Shown: piece after piece, positions 16,358 through 25,662 of the stretch
How the letters are laid out: the number at the start of each line of letters is the position of its first letter
How positions within the stretch are numbered: the stretch's first letter is position 1
Source of the DNA: Rubrivivax sp.
GTDB taxonomy: Bacteria > Pseudomonadota > Gammaproteobacteria > Burkholderiales > Burkholderiaceae_C
NCBI GenBank assembly: GCA_030653385.1
Contig: JAURZM010000063.1
Span: 124,001 to 188,000, forward strand
Direction: 5' to 3'
DNA: 64,000 bases
Notes under the pieces: model-generated
The model's input: only the letters and a program-made list of their open reading frames with translations
Database searches by the model: none
Told to the model about the DNA's origin: nothing
Made by a program: the position numbers and the translations under genes

Positions 16358-18550
16358 ATGTTCAAGAAATTGCCCGATGCCCACGGGCATTGCGACACAG
16401 CAGCCGTGGAGCACAGCACCGTCGAACGGGGTGTGCACGACCCGCTGGTGCTGGACGCCGAGCTCGAGCAATTGCTGTCGGATGCTGGCCAGGCCCGCGC
16501 GTGGGCCGAGAACCAGGCCGCCGTGCTGACGGCGGCGGTCGAGGCCATGCCCGACGGTGTGCTGGTCGCCGATCTGCAGGGTGTACACCGTTGCAACGCG
16601 GCCGCGCTGCTGCTGCTGGGTGTCGAGTCGCTGCAGGACCTGCAGGCCGCCCCGGCCGAACTGGTCGCCAGGCTGCGCCTGAGGCCTGAAAAAGACGGCC
16701 CCTTGCTGCCGGCGCATGAACTGCCGCTTGAGCAGGCTCGGAACGGATCCACACAGGTGCGTGAGCTCTGGGCCACACGCAGCTCCGATGGCAAGGACGT
16801 GCTGCTGCGCTGTGCGGCCGCGCCAATCCGCATCGACGGCCAGTCGGCTGGCATGGTGGCGGTGCTGAGCGACCTGACGCAAAGACTGCAGATGCAAGAG
16901 CAGCGGGCCGAGCTCAGCCGCACGCAGAGCGTGCTGCAGGAACGCCATGCCGAACTGCGCGCTATGGTGGACGGCATCCGCGACCACGCGATCCTCACGC
17001 TCGACAAGGCGGGGCACATCGTCAGTTGGTACCGCGGCGCCGAACTCATGAAGGGCTACACCGCGGAAGAAGCCACCGGCATGCACTTTTCGCAGCTGTT
17101 CACCCCCGAGGACCGCGAACACAGGCGGGCCGAAGTCGAAATGGCAGTGGCCGCCGAAGTCGGCGAGTTCAAGGGGGAGGGTGAGCGCCAGCGCAAGGAT
17201 GGCAGCCGCTTCGAAGCCGCAGTCCTGCTCACGGCCTTGCGCGACGACAGCGGGGAACTGCGCGGCTTTATCAAGCTGACACAGGACATCAGCGCCCGTC
17301 GCCGCGTCGAGCGCGAACGCGAGGTCACGCTGCGTGACGCCCGTGCGGCCCGCGCCGAGGCCGAACGGGCCAATCACTCGAAAGGCGAGTTCCTGGCCAC
17401 GATCTCGCACGAGCTGCGTACCCCGTTGTCGGCCATGCTGGGCTGGGCCCAGGTGCTGGAGCTGGGTGGCCATGACACCGAGACCGTGCGGCATGGCCTG
17501 AATGCGATTTCGCGCAACGCGCGCATGCAGTTGCAGCTGATCGAAGACCTGCTGGACATGAACCGCATCGAGCTCGGCCAGTTGCGGCTGGATCTGCAGC
17601 CTGTCGAACTGGGCGACCTGCTCGCCGCGGCGCTGGACTCGGCCATGCCGGCAGCCAGCGCCAAGGGTGTGGGCTTGCGCGCCGCCGCCGGCACCGACCC
17701 GATCAGCGTCATGGGAGACAGTGCGCGGCTGTTGCAGGTGATGGGCAATCTGCTCAGCAACGCCATCAAGTTCACGCCGTCGGGCGGTCAGGTCAGCGTC
17801 ACCCTGTCGCGTTTGGCAGGTCATGCACAAGTGGCCGTGGCCGACAGCGGGCAGGGCATCGGGGCGCAGTTCCTGTCACGTCTGTTCGACCGTTTCCAAC
17901 AACAGGACGCGACCATCACGCGCCGCCACGGAGGCTTGGGCATCGGGCTGGCCATCGTGCGCCACCTGGCACACCTGCATGGCGGGGCCGTGCAGGCACA
18001 CAGCCCAGGCGTGGGGCAGGGCGCCACCTTTACCGTGGTGTTGCCCACCGTCGACTCTCACACCCCGAACGGGCTTGCGGCCGGCGTTGCCGCACCCACG
18101 CGCCTGGATGGTGTGTCCGTTCTGCTGGTGGAGGACGACCCTGACCTGCGTGCCGCCACCGCGCGGCTGCTGCAGGAGGCCGGCGCGCAGGTGGTGCTGG
18201 CGGCCGGTGCGCTGGAGGCATTGCAAGGGCTGACGACGACGCCCGTCGACGTGATCCTGAGTGACATCGGCATGCCAGAGACCGACGGCTACGAGCTGAT
18301 GCGCCGGGTGCGCCGGCTGCCGCCCGACCAGGGTGGCGCCACGCCGGCCGCTGCCTTTACCGCCTACACACGGGCAGAAGATGTCGCCGACGCTCTGGCG
18401 GCAGGCTACCAACTGCACCTGGCCAAACCGGTGACACCGGCCGCGCTGGTGTCGGCCGTGGCAACCCTGTTGGCCGCCAGTGGCCCCTCCGCCCGGCCAG
18501 CTACACAGCCCGCCCCCCAGCCCAAGCGCCAGGTTCCCAAAGCCCGCTGA
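16358..18550 (+). CDS. PAS hybrid sensor histidine kinase
   Basis: 730 residues from the ATG at 16358. Two PAS-type domains lie at about 55-175 and 200-315, the second followed by a PAC motif. A coiled linker leads to HisKA with His351 in ISHELRTPLSAML. HATPase_c has GGLGIGLAIVRHLA, and a C-terminal receiver starts near 588 (VLLVEDDPDL, ILSDIGMPE, LAKPV). No membrane segment, so cytoplasmic. The ORF stays open upstream to 16196, but that part overlaps the stress-protein gene and was rejected. It converges on small genes across a double hairpin. Confidence 0.9.
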   Translation: MFKKLPDAHGHCDTAAVEHSTVERGVHDPLVLDAELEQLLSDAGQARAWAENQAAVLTAAVEAMPDGVLVADLQGVHRCNAAALLLLGVESLQDLQAAPAELVARLRLRPEKDGPLLPAHELPLEQARNGSTQVRELWATRSSDGKDVLLRCAAAPIRIDGQSAGMVAVLSDLTQRLQMQEQRAELSRTQSVLQERHAELRAMVDGIRDHAILTLDKAGHIVSWYRGAELMKGYTAEEATGMHFSQLFTPEDREHRRAEVEMAVAAEVGEFKGEGERQRKDGSRFEAAVLLTALRDDSGELRGFIKLTQDISARRRVEREREVTLRDARAARAEAERANHSKGEFLATISHELRTPLSAMLGWAQVLELGGHDTETVRHGLNAISRNARMQLQLIEDLLDMNRIELGQLRLDLQPVELGDLLAAALDSAMPAASAKGVGLRAAAGTDPISVMGDSARLLQVMGNLLSNAIKFTPSGGQVSVTLSRLAGHAQVAVADSGQGIGAQFLSRLFDRFQQQDATITRRHGGLGIGLAIVRHLAHLHGGAVQAHSPGVGQGATFTVVLPTVDSHTPNGLAAGVAAPTRLDGVSVLLVEDDPDLRAATARLLQEAGAQVVLAAGALEALQGLTTTPVDVILSDIGMPETDGYELMRRVRRLPPDQGGATPAAAFTAYTRAEDVADALAAGYQLHLAKPVTPAALVSAVATLLAASGPSARPATQPAPQPKRQVPKAR

Positions 18551-18552
18551 GT

Positions 18553-18600
18553 CGCGGCAGGCCGAAGGGCCTGCCGCGGCATCGAGGCCGGACGGGCCTC
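18553..18600. terminator. two tandem hairpins between converging genes
   Basis: The first is an 11-bp perfect stem, CGCGGCAGGCC (18553-18563) with GGCCTGCCGCG (18568-18578), loop 4 nt. The second is GAGGCC/GGCCTC (18584-18600), loop 5 nt. They fill the gap between stops at 18550 (+) and 18612 (-), so they probably form a bidirectional terminator. Confidence 0.6.
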
Positions 18601-18611
18601 AGGCTTGAAGG

Positions 18612-18875
18612 TCAGCGGGGTTTACTGCTGCCGGTCGCATCGGGCCGGGTGTCGGTTTCATCCGCTTCGGGATCGAAGCTTCTTGTCGGCGTCGGGCCGG
18701 TGCCATCGGGCTCGACCGTGACGATCTTGTCCGTCAGGGCGTCGTCCTTGAAGCTGCGCGGCTGGTCCTGGTGGGCCTGACGCTGTGCGTCGAGCAAGGC
18801 GCGTCGCTGCGCTTGCGCATCGCCTTCAGGGCCGGGCGCGGCCGGCAGCTTGTCGGTCTTGGCGTCATGTTCCAT
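18612..18875 (-). CDS. small charged hypothetical protein
   Basis: 87 residues from the ATG at 18875, polar and acidic (Asp/Glu/Gln-rich), with no hydrophobic segment and no recognised domain. It contains AQRRALLDAQRQAHQDQ followed by a Pro/Thr/Asp-rich tail. A TTG at 18890 overlaps the stop of the 25-residue peptide gene and would also work as a coupled start. Transcription probably comes from the sigma-54-like promoter near 19010. Function unknown. Confidence 0.5.
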   Translation of the reverse strand: MEHDAKTDKLPAAPGPEGDAQAQRRALLDAQRQAHQDQPRSFKDDALTDKIVTVEPDGTGPTPTRSFDPEADETDTRPDATGSSKPR

Positions 18876-18886
18876 CGCAGCGTCAA

Positions 18887-18964
18887 TCAACGAAAGAACA
18901 GGTACAGCAGCAAGAGGATGATGCCGGGCACGCCCAGCAGCCAGGCCAGAAAGTACTTTCCCAT
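18887..18964 (-). CDS. 25-residue single-span membrane peptide
   Basis: MGKYFLAWLLGVPGIILLLLYLFFR: a short Lys-anchored start, then one hydrophobic helix over nearly the whole length, ending in Arg. GGAG lies about 8 nt before the ATG at 18964, and a sigma-54-like promoter lies about 45 bp upstream. The stop overlaps a possible start (TTG) of the next gene. It is too short for usual gene calling. It may act on a membrane partner, but that is a guess. Confidence 0.6.
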   Translation of the reverse strand: MGKYFLAWLLGVPGIILLLLYLFFR

Positions 18965-19004
18965 GGGGTGTCTCCAGTGAGTGAGTGGGTCAGGCCTGGC
19001 TCGG

Positions 19005-19020
19005 GGCAAACGGCATGCCA
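19005..19020 (-). promoter_or_regulatory. candidate sigma-54 promoter for the membrane peptide operon
   Basis: On the minus strand, TGGCAT-GCCGT-TTGC: near-perfect -24 and -12 elements with correct spacing. Start of transcription is expected near 18994, before the ATG at 18964. Confidence 0.6.
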
Positions 19021-19263
19021 CCGCCGGCCCCGGCCCGGTGGGCGCACGGCTTGCCTCGTGTCTGGCGATGTGACAGGGCGCTTCGCCTTCGGTGCACAGG
19101 CAATGCCTGTGACGGATGTCCTGCATGCGGGCGGGGCTGCGTCTGACAGCCGCTGCGGCCCGTGCAGGTACGCTCGGTGTCAGCCGCCGTACACACGGCG
19201 CTGTTTTTTTGTCCACCCATGCTTCGTTCGAGCCGAGAGGCAAAAACAGGCATCAACTGCCAC

Positions 19264-21087
19264 ATGACGCCCACGCGCCAACAGAACTTTCTCTGGGCCC
19301 GCATCTGCCTGCCGCTGCTGTTTTGCTTCAGCAGCGGATGTTCGCTGCTGACACCCAAAACAACCGCTCAGGCACAGCCGACGCCGGTGCTCCGGCTCGA
19401 GGTCGATGCGCCGGCGCCGCTGAACGACTTGCTGGCGAAAAACCTGGACCTGGGACGTGTCAACCGACTGGCCCAAGGCGAAGCGCTGCACGATGGTGAA
19501 CTCGACCGGCTGCTGGCGGCGGCGCCGCAGCAGGCCCGCGGACTGCTGGACACCGAGGGTTACTTCAATGCGGTGGTGCGCATTGAACGCAGCGAGGCCG
19601 CTGGCCTGCCGCAGATTCGCGTGGCCGTGCAGCCCGGCCCGCGCACGGTGGTGCGGCGGGTCGACATCCAGATCCAGGGCCCGCTGGCTGCAGATGCCGA
19701 GCAGCAGCCCCACGCCCGCGAAGCTGCCGCTGCGCTGCGTCGCAACTGGCCGATGCCCGCGGGTGCACCCTTTCGCGACGCTGAATGGTCAAGGGCCAAG
19801 ACGGCCTCGATGGCGGGCCTGCGCGGCCAGGGTTACGTGCAGGCGGACTGGGTCGACACCCTGGCACGGGTGGACGCGGCCCAGCAGATCGTGGACCTGT
19901 CGGTGACGGCCGACAGCGGCCCGCTCTTCCGCATCGGCGCCTTGCGCGTGCTCGGGCTGAAGGTGCAGGACACCCAGACGGTGGCCAACATCGCCGCGCT
20001 CAAGCCTGGCGAACCGGCCACCGAAAGCACCTTGCTGGACATCCAGGAGCGGCTGCAGAAGTCCGACCTCTTCGACCGCGCCACGGTGTCGCTGGAAACA
20101 CGGCCCCCGGTGCCCGAAGCCACCCCGGTGGTGGTGCAGCTGGGTGAAAGGCAGTTGCAGGAGGCCACGGTCGGCGTGGGCTTTGGCGCCAATGTCGGCG
20201 CGCGTGTCACGCTCAACCACGTGCACCGCCGGCCCTTCGGCAAACCCTGGCTGGGCCGCAACAACTTCGACATCTCGCAGGTGCGCCAGCGCTGGGTGGG
20301 TGAGCTGAGCACGCAGACCTTGCCCGGCCTGTACCGCAACCTGGTGGGCGGTGGCCTGGAGCGGCTGGAGTCCGACACCGATGTCGTGCGCGCTGCCAAC
20401 CTGCGGGTGGGTCGTGCGCAGGAAACGCGCAACATCGATCGCCTGCTGTTTGTCGACTGGAACCGCAGTTCCACCAGCAGCGCGCTGGGCAACCAGCAGT
20501 CCGACGCGGTGTCCCTGCAGTACCACGGTGTCTGGCGCAGTCTCGACGACCTGGTGCTGCCGACCCGCGGGCGCGTCTGGTCGGGGCAATTGGGCGTGGG
20601 CCAGGCCAAGTCCAGCCCCGGCGGCAGCGGGCCGTTCACGCGCCTGTACGTCAAGCTGGACGCTTTCCGCCCGCTGGGCAGTTGGTACGGGCACGGGCGC
20701 ATGGAAGTGGGCCAGGTGTTTTCCGCAGGTGACGTGCTGGTGCCCGAGGCGCTGCGTTTCCGCGCCGGCGGCGACGAGTCGGTGCGCGGTTATGCCTACC
20801 GGTCGCTGACGCGCAAGGTCAACGGCATCGAGGTCGGCAGCGAGGTGCTGTTCACTGCCAGTGTCGAATTGGCGCGGCCCATCCTGGCCCGCCTGCCCGA
20901 CCTGTGGGGCGCCGTGTTCATCGACGCGGGCCGTGCAGCGGCCCATTGGGGTGACATCAAGCCTGCCATCGGCGTCGGCGCCGGCCTGCGTTACCGCAGC
21001 CCGGTGGGGCCGGTGAAGCTGGACCTGGCCTACGGCGAAGAAGAGCGGCGGCTTCGGCTGCACCTGAGCGTGGGGCTGGCCTTCTGA
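19264..21087 (+). CDS. tamA: TamA, outer-membrane BamA-family protein
   Basis: 607 residues from the ATG at 19264. A hydrophobic signal sequence ends in SSGCSLL. POTRA-like domains cover about 40-290, and a C-terminal Omp85 barrel covers about 300-607 with the conserved RFRAGGDESVRGY motif and a final strand ending VGLAF. With TamB it helps insert autotransporters and other outer-membrane proteins. tamB starts inside the stop codon (TGATG), so the two are translated together. The Cys at the end of the signal could be lipidated, which is unusual for an Omp85 barrel. An ATG at 19219 is an alternative start. Confidence 0.88.
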   Translation: MTPTRQQNFLWARICLPLLFCFSSGCSLLTPKTTAQAQPTPVLRLEVDAPAPLNDLLAKNLDLGRVNRLAQGEALHDGELDRLLAAAPQQARGLLDTEGYFNAVVRIERSEAAGLPQIRVAVQPGPRTVVRRVDIQIQGPLAADAEQQPHAREAAAALRRNWPMPAGAPFRDAEWSRAKTASMAGLRGQGYVQADWVDTLARVDAAQQIVDLSVTADSGPLFRIGALRVLGLKVQDTQTVANIAALKPGEPATESTLLDIQERLQKSDLFDRATVSLETRPPVPEATPVVVQLGERQLQEATVGVGFGANVGARVTLNHVHRRPFGKPWLGRNNFDISQVRQRWVGELSTQTLPGLYRNLVGGGLERLESDTDVVRAANLRVGRAQETRNIDRLLFVDWNRSSTSSALGNQQSDAVSLQYHGVWRSLDDLVLPTRGRVWSGQLGVGQAKSSPGGSGPFTRLYVKLDAFRPLGSWYGHGRMEVGQVFSAGDVLVPEALRFRAGGDESVRGYAYRSLTRKVNGIEVGSEVLFTASVELARPILARLPDLWGAVFIDAGRAAAHWGDIKPAIGVGAGLRYRSPVGPVKLDLAYGEEERRLRLHLSVGLAF

Positions 21088-24000
21088 TGGCCGCCTCCGA
21101 GCCCGCACGGCCAGCGTCGCCGCCGGCCCAGGTGCCCGGCCCTCCACACGGCCGGCGAACGTTGCGCCTGCTGCTGCTGGGACTGGTTGGGCTGACACTG
21201 CTGCTGGTGGCGCTGCTCATGGGCGGCACGGCGTGGGTCTGGCGCAGCGACGACGCGCTGGCACGGCTGGTGCCCTGGGTGCCGGGCCTGTCGATCGAAG
21301 GCCAGCAAGGCCGGCCCACCGGCGGGCCGTTCCGGGTGCAACGCCTGCAATGGCAAAGCGGCAACCTGCGGGTGATCGTCGACGAACTGGCGTGGGACGA
21401 CGCGCAGTGGGGCTGGCGTCCGCATGGCGGCGCCTGGGGCAGTGTGCGCCTGACGGGTCCGCGCGCGGCGCGGGTTCAGGTGCTGAACATACCCCAAGCA
21501 GGGCCCGCACCACCACCGTCCGGCCCGCCCACGTCACTGCAGCTGCCCTTGGAACTGCAGGCCCCTGGCTTGCGCATCGGGCGCTTCGAATGGGACGAGC
21601 AGGTGCCCATCACCGACCTCGTGGCCGACGTCCACCTGGGCGCCGCGGGGGGCGCGGAGCACCGCATCGAAAACCTGAACCTCAGGCGCGACGGTCTGGT
21701 GGCCAGCGGCCGCATCATCGTGGGCACGGCAGACGAGATGGCCGTGCAGTCCCGGCTGCTCGTGGCCGCCACTGCGCCAGCCGCGACTATTGCGCCCTCA
21801 GCGCCCTCTGCGCCTTCTGCTCCTTCAGCACCTTCCGCTGGCACCGAGCCCACCTGGCGCGCCGAACTGCAGGCCGCAGGACCGCTGCAACGCCTGCAGC
21901 TTCAGGCGGCGCTGAGCCAGCTTGCTGCTGCAGGCCCGCAGCCCGCGGCGAGCGCGTCTGCGCAGGCCACGCTGGCACCCTTTGCCGCCTGGCCGCTGCT
22001 GTCGCTGGCGGCACAGGCAGAACGGCTCGACCTCTCTCAGCTGGCCACCGGTCTGCCGCAGACCGCGCTGTCGGGCCGCGCGACCTTGTCCGACCCCCAG
22101 GCCACCCAAGGGCTGCAGGACCCGCTGGTGTTCGACGTGCAGCTGGAGAACAGCGAACCCGGCCCCTGGGATGCCAATCGGCTGCCCCTGCGCCGCCTGC
22201 AGGTGCTGCTGCAAGGGCGGCCTGCCGACCCGAGCACCCTGGTGTTCGACCGCTTCGTGGCCGAACTGGCCGGCACCCAGCCGGCGGGTCGCATCGAAGG
22301 CAGCGGGCGTTTGCACAACGGCAGCCTGGGACTGGACCTGGTGCTGACCGATGTGCGCCCCGAACAGCTGCTGACTGCCGCACCGCCGATGCGCCTGGCG
22401 GGCACCCTGGGGGTGGCGGTGGACGGACTGCCTGCACCCCCATCGACTGGGGGCGTGCCACCTGCGGCTGCCGCCGGCACGCTGCAGGCCCGTGTGCAGG
22501 TCGACCTGAATGGCCGGCTGGCACGGGCCAACACGCCGCCGCTGCGGCTGCAGACCACCGCCCGGGTCACCCTGCCCCCCGACGGCACCTTGAGCGCCAG
22601 CCTGCAAGACCTGCGCGCCACGGCGGGTGGTGACAGCCGCGGCCAGGCCACTGGCGAAGCCTCGGCCGATCGCAATGCCGCCGGTGACTGGCGGCTGCAG
22701 ACCCGAGGTGCACTGTCGCGCTTCGACCCGGGGCCCTGGTGGCCGGCGGCGCGGCTTCAACGCGGTGAACAGTCGATCAATGCCCGCTGGCAGGCCGATG
22801 TGACCCAGCTGGCGGTTGCACCTGTTGGTGCACCTGTTGCTGCCCCTGTCGGTGCACCTGTTGCTGCCCCTGTCGGTGCCAGAGCACAGGCCAAGGGCAC
22901 CGCCGCCAGCGCCTTGCCGCAGCTGCGCGGCAGCGCAAGCCTGGTCCTGGCCGACAGCCGTTTTGCCAAGCTGAGCTGGCGGGGTGAAGCCAACCTGAAG
23001 GCGGCGGCCGACGCGTTGCAGGCGGGTGCCGACCTGCGCGCCGGCCCGAACCGTTTCCTGCTTGACGGCCGGCTGCCACACGCCAGGGGCAGGGCAGCGG
23101 CCGTGCCCACGGGCACCTTGGACATCCAGGCTCCGGCGCTGGCTGAACTGGCGCCGTTGGCCGACCTGCTGCCGGCCAGCGTGCGGGCCTGGTGGCCAAG
23201 TGCCGGCCGTCTTGTCGCGCAGGCCAGCGCCCAGGGTCAGTGGCCCAGCGTGCGCAGCGAAGGCAGCCTGACGGCCAGCGGGCTGCGCAGCCCGCAGCTC
23301 AGCCTTCAGCGTGCCCAAGCGAGCTGGAAGCTGTCCACCGAAGGCGCAAACACGCCGCTTCAGCTGGACCTGCAGGCCAGCGACATCGTCAGCGGCGCGC
23401 AGCGCATCGACGAGCTGGTGGCGAAACTGCGGGGCACGCCGGGCGAACATCAACTGCAGGTGCGTGCCAGCAGCCCTGTGCGCCCACCGGCCTGGGCCGA
23501 CGACCTGTCGGGCCAGCGCACCGAAGGTGGCAGCGTCTTCGAACTGCAGGCGGCTGGCCAATGGATGCCCACGCGGCCCGGCGCAGGGCCGGCCGCAGGC
23601 GGCCAGTGGCGCGCCCGCATCGCGCAGCTGCGCGCAGCGCCCCGGCTGGCGCCGGCGTCGCCCTGGCTGAGTGCCGACGCGCTGGCGCTGACGGTCACGC
23701 TGGCAGCCGGCGGGCAGGCCCGGCAGGTGGTGCTGGAGCCTGGCCGCCTGGCCGCATTCGGCGGTGGCTTGAATTGGCAGCGTGCCAGCTGGCAGGCGGG
23801 GGCAGGGGCGGGGGCGGGGCCGGCCGAGGCACCGCGCATCGAGCTGCAAGCGCAACTGGAACCGCTGTCGGTGGCGCCCCTGCTGGCGCGGCTGCAACCG
23901 CAATTCGGCTGGCGCGGCGACCTGGCGCTGGCCGGGCGCATCAGCTTGAGCCATGGCGAACGCCTGGACGCGGACATCCTGGTCGAGCGCACCGGCGGCG

Positions 24001-25511
24001 ACCTCAGCCTGACCGTCGAAGGTGCCACCCGCTCGCTCGAGATCAGTGATTTGCGACTGGCCCTGGTGGCGCAGAACGGCCGCTGGCAGGCCACGCAGGC
24101 GCTGGTGGGCCGCAACGTGGGCGTGGTGGGTGGGCTGCAGACCGTGCAGACGACGCCGCAGGCGCTGTGGCCCGAAGCAGCGGCGCGCCTGGAGGGCGGC
24201 CTGAGCCTGATCGTGCCGCAGCTGCAGGTCTGGGCGCCCTGGCTGCCGCCGGGCTGGCGGCTCGGTGGTGAGGTGCAGGTGGGGGCCAGCCTGGGTGGCA
24301 CGGTTGGCCAGCCCGAGTACCGCGGCGAGATCAGCGGCTCCAAACTGAGCGTGCGCAACCTCTTCGAGGGCATCCACCTGCAGCAGGGCACGCTGGCGGT
24401 GGCCCTGGACGGCGCCGGCGCCACGGTGCAGCAGGCCGAGTTCCGGGACGGTGCGGGCGAAGGCTGGTTGCGCATCACCGGCCGTGCCGGTTTCACCGCG
24501 GGCGCAACAGCCGACCTGCGGGTGGCTCTGGACAAACTGCGCCTGCTGGACCGTTACGACCGGCGCATCACCGCCACCGGTTCGGCCGACCTGAGCCTGC
24601 GAGCGCAGGCCCTGACCGCACGCGGCAGCTTCACCATCGACGAAGGCCTGGTCGATGCGACACAGGCCGACGCGCCCAGCCTGAGCAAGGACGTGGTGGT
24701 GCTGAACCGCGCGCCGCTGGGCCCGACGCGTGTGGCCGGTGCACCCGGTGCGTCGGCCGCCGATGCCAAGGCCCCGCCGGCGACCGCACCGCCTGCGCAG
24801 GCTGCCAGCACCGACGTCGACCTGCGTGTGGACCTGGGGCGCGCGCTGCGGCTGCGCGGGCGCGGGCTGGACACCTTGCTGCGTGGCCAGTTGCGCGTGA
24901 CCACGCCAGGTGGTCGGCTGGCCATCAACGGTGTGGTGCGTGCCGAGGAAGGCACCTACGCGGCCTACGGCCAGAACCTGCGCATCGAACGTGGCAACCT
25001 CATCTTTTCCGGTGAAGTGGCCATGCCGCGGCTGGACATCATGGCCTTGCGTGGCGACATCGACGAACGGGTCGGCGTGGTGGTCACCGGCACCGCGGTG
25101 AACCCCCGGGTGCGGCTGTACAGCGAGCCGGCGCTCGGCGAACTGGACACCCTGACCTGGCTGGTGCTGGGGCGCGCGCCCGGTGGTGTGGGTCGCGACG
25201 ACACGGCCTTGCTGCAGCGCGCCGCCCTGGCCCTGCTGGCAGGCGAAAGCGGTGGCGGTGATGGTTTCCTGCAGCAGCTGGGCCTGGACGAACTGTCGCT
25301 CAGCCGCAGCACGGCAGGCGGTGTCAACGACACCGTGGTCAGCCTGGGCAAGCAGATCTCCAAACGGGTGTACGTCGGCTACGAACATGCGCTGGGCGCG
25401 GCTGGCGGCACCCTGCAGCTGATCTACCGCATCGCCAACCGCATCACGCTGCGGCTGCGCACGGGCGAAGAAAACGCCATCGACGCCATCTGGACCTGGC
25501 GCTGGGACTGA
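21087..25511 (+). CDS. tamB: TamB, translocation and assembly module inner-membrane protein
   Basis: 1,474 residues. One N-terminal membrane anchor (about 28-52) is followed by a very long beta-rich periplasmic region and the conserved C-terminal DUF490 domain (about 1130-1474, ending DAIWTWRWD). It spans the periplasm as an AsmA-like groove that partners TamA and may also carry lipids. It overlaps tamA by one base. Two low-complexity inserts stand out: a run of SAP triplets near 21795-21840 and APVGAPVA repeats near 22815-22880. Length and ends agree with the family. Confidence 0.9.
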   Translation: MAASEPARPASPPAQVPGPPHGRRTLRLLLLGLVGLTLLLVALLMGGTAWVWRSDDALARLVPWVPGLSIEGQQGRPTGGPFRVQRLQWQSGNLRVIVDELAWDDAQWGWRPHGGAWGSVRLTGPRAARVQVLNIPQAGPAPPPSGPPTSLQLPLELQAPGLRIGRFEWDEQVPITDLVADVHLGAAGGAEHRIENLNLRRDGLVASGRIIVGTADEMAVQSRLLVAATAPAATIAPSAPSAPSAPSAPSAGTEPTWRAELQAAGPLQRLQLQAALSQLAAAGPQPAASASAQATLAPFAAWPLLSLAAQAERLDLSQLATGLPQTALSGRATLSDPQATQGLQDPLVFDVQLENSEPGPWDANRLPLRRLQVLLQGRPADPSTLVFDRFVAELAGTQPAGRIEGSGRLHNGSLGLDLVLTDVRPEQLLTAAPPMRLAGTLGVAVDGLPAPPSTGGVPPAAAAGTLQARVQVDLNGRLARANTPPLRLQTTARVTLPPDGTLSASLQDLRATAGGDSRGQATGEASADRNAAGDWRLQTRGALSRFDPGPWWPAARLQRGEQSINARWQADVTQLAVAPVGAPVAAPVGAPVAAPVGARAQAKGTAASALPQLRGSASLVLADSRFAKLSWRGEANLKAAADALQAGADLRAGPNRFLLDGRLPHARGRAAAVPTGTLDIQAPALAELAPLADLLPASVRAWWPSAGRLVAQASAQGQWPSVRSEGSLTASGLRSPQLSLQRAQASWKLSTEGANTPLQLDLQASDIVSGAQRIDELVAKLRGTPGEHQLQVRASSPVRPPAWADDLSGQRTEGGSVFELQAAGQWMPTRPGAGPAAGGQWRARIAQLRAAPRLAPASPWLSADALALTVTLAAGGQARQVVLEPGRLAAFGGGLNWQRASWQAGAGAGAGPAEAPRIELQAQLEPLSVAPLLARLQPQFGWRGDLALAGRISLSHGERLDADILVERTGGDLSLTVEGATRSLEISDLRLALVAQNGRWQATQALVGRNVGVVGGLQTVQTTPQALWPEAAARLEGGLSLIVPQLQVWAPWLPPGWRLGGEVQVGASLGGTVGQPEYRGEISGSKLSVRNLFEGIHLQQGTLAVALDGAGATVQQAEFRDGAGEGWLRITGRAGFTAGATADLRVALDKLRLLDRYDRRITATGSADLSLRAQALTARGSFTIDEGLVDATQADAPSLSKDVVVLNRAPLGPTRVAGAPGASAADAKAPPATAPPAQAASTDVDLRVDLGRALRLRGRGLDTLLRGQLRVTTPGGRLAINGVVRAEEGTYAAYGQNLRIERGNLIFSGEVAMPRLDIMALRGDIDERVGVVVTGTAVNPRVRLYSEPALGELDTLTWLVLGRAPGGVGRDDTALLQRAALALLAGESGGGDGFLQQLGLDELSLSRSTAGGVNDTVVSLGKQISKRVYVGYEHALGAAGGTLQLIYRIANRITLRLRTGEENAIDAIWTWRWD

Positions 25512-25662
25512 GCACCTGCGTCACGTCTCAGCGCACGGTGGGCAATGGCACTCTCGGTGGTGCGCCGGGCCTGTGGAAGCAGGATGTGTTGGCCCGCTGT
25601 GTGTCGGCTTTCCTCGAAACCAGCTTCTATCCAACTGACGGCGACAGCTGATTCAACACCAG

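Noticed and set aside
21825..25388. 1,187-residue minus-strand frame opposite tamB
   Set aside because: Gln/Arg/His-rich shadow of tamB; tamB itself has clear family ends and coupling to tamA.
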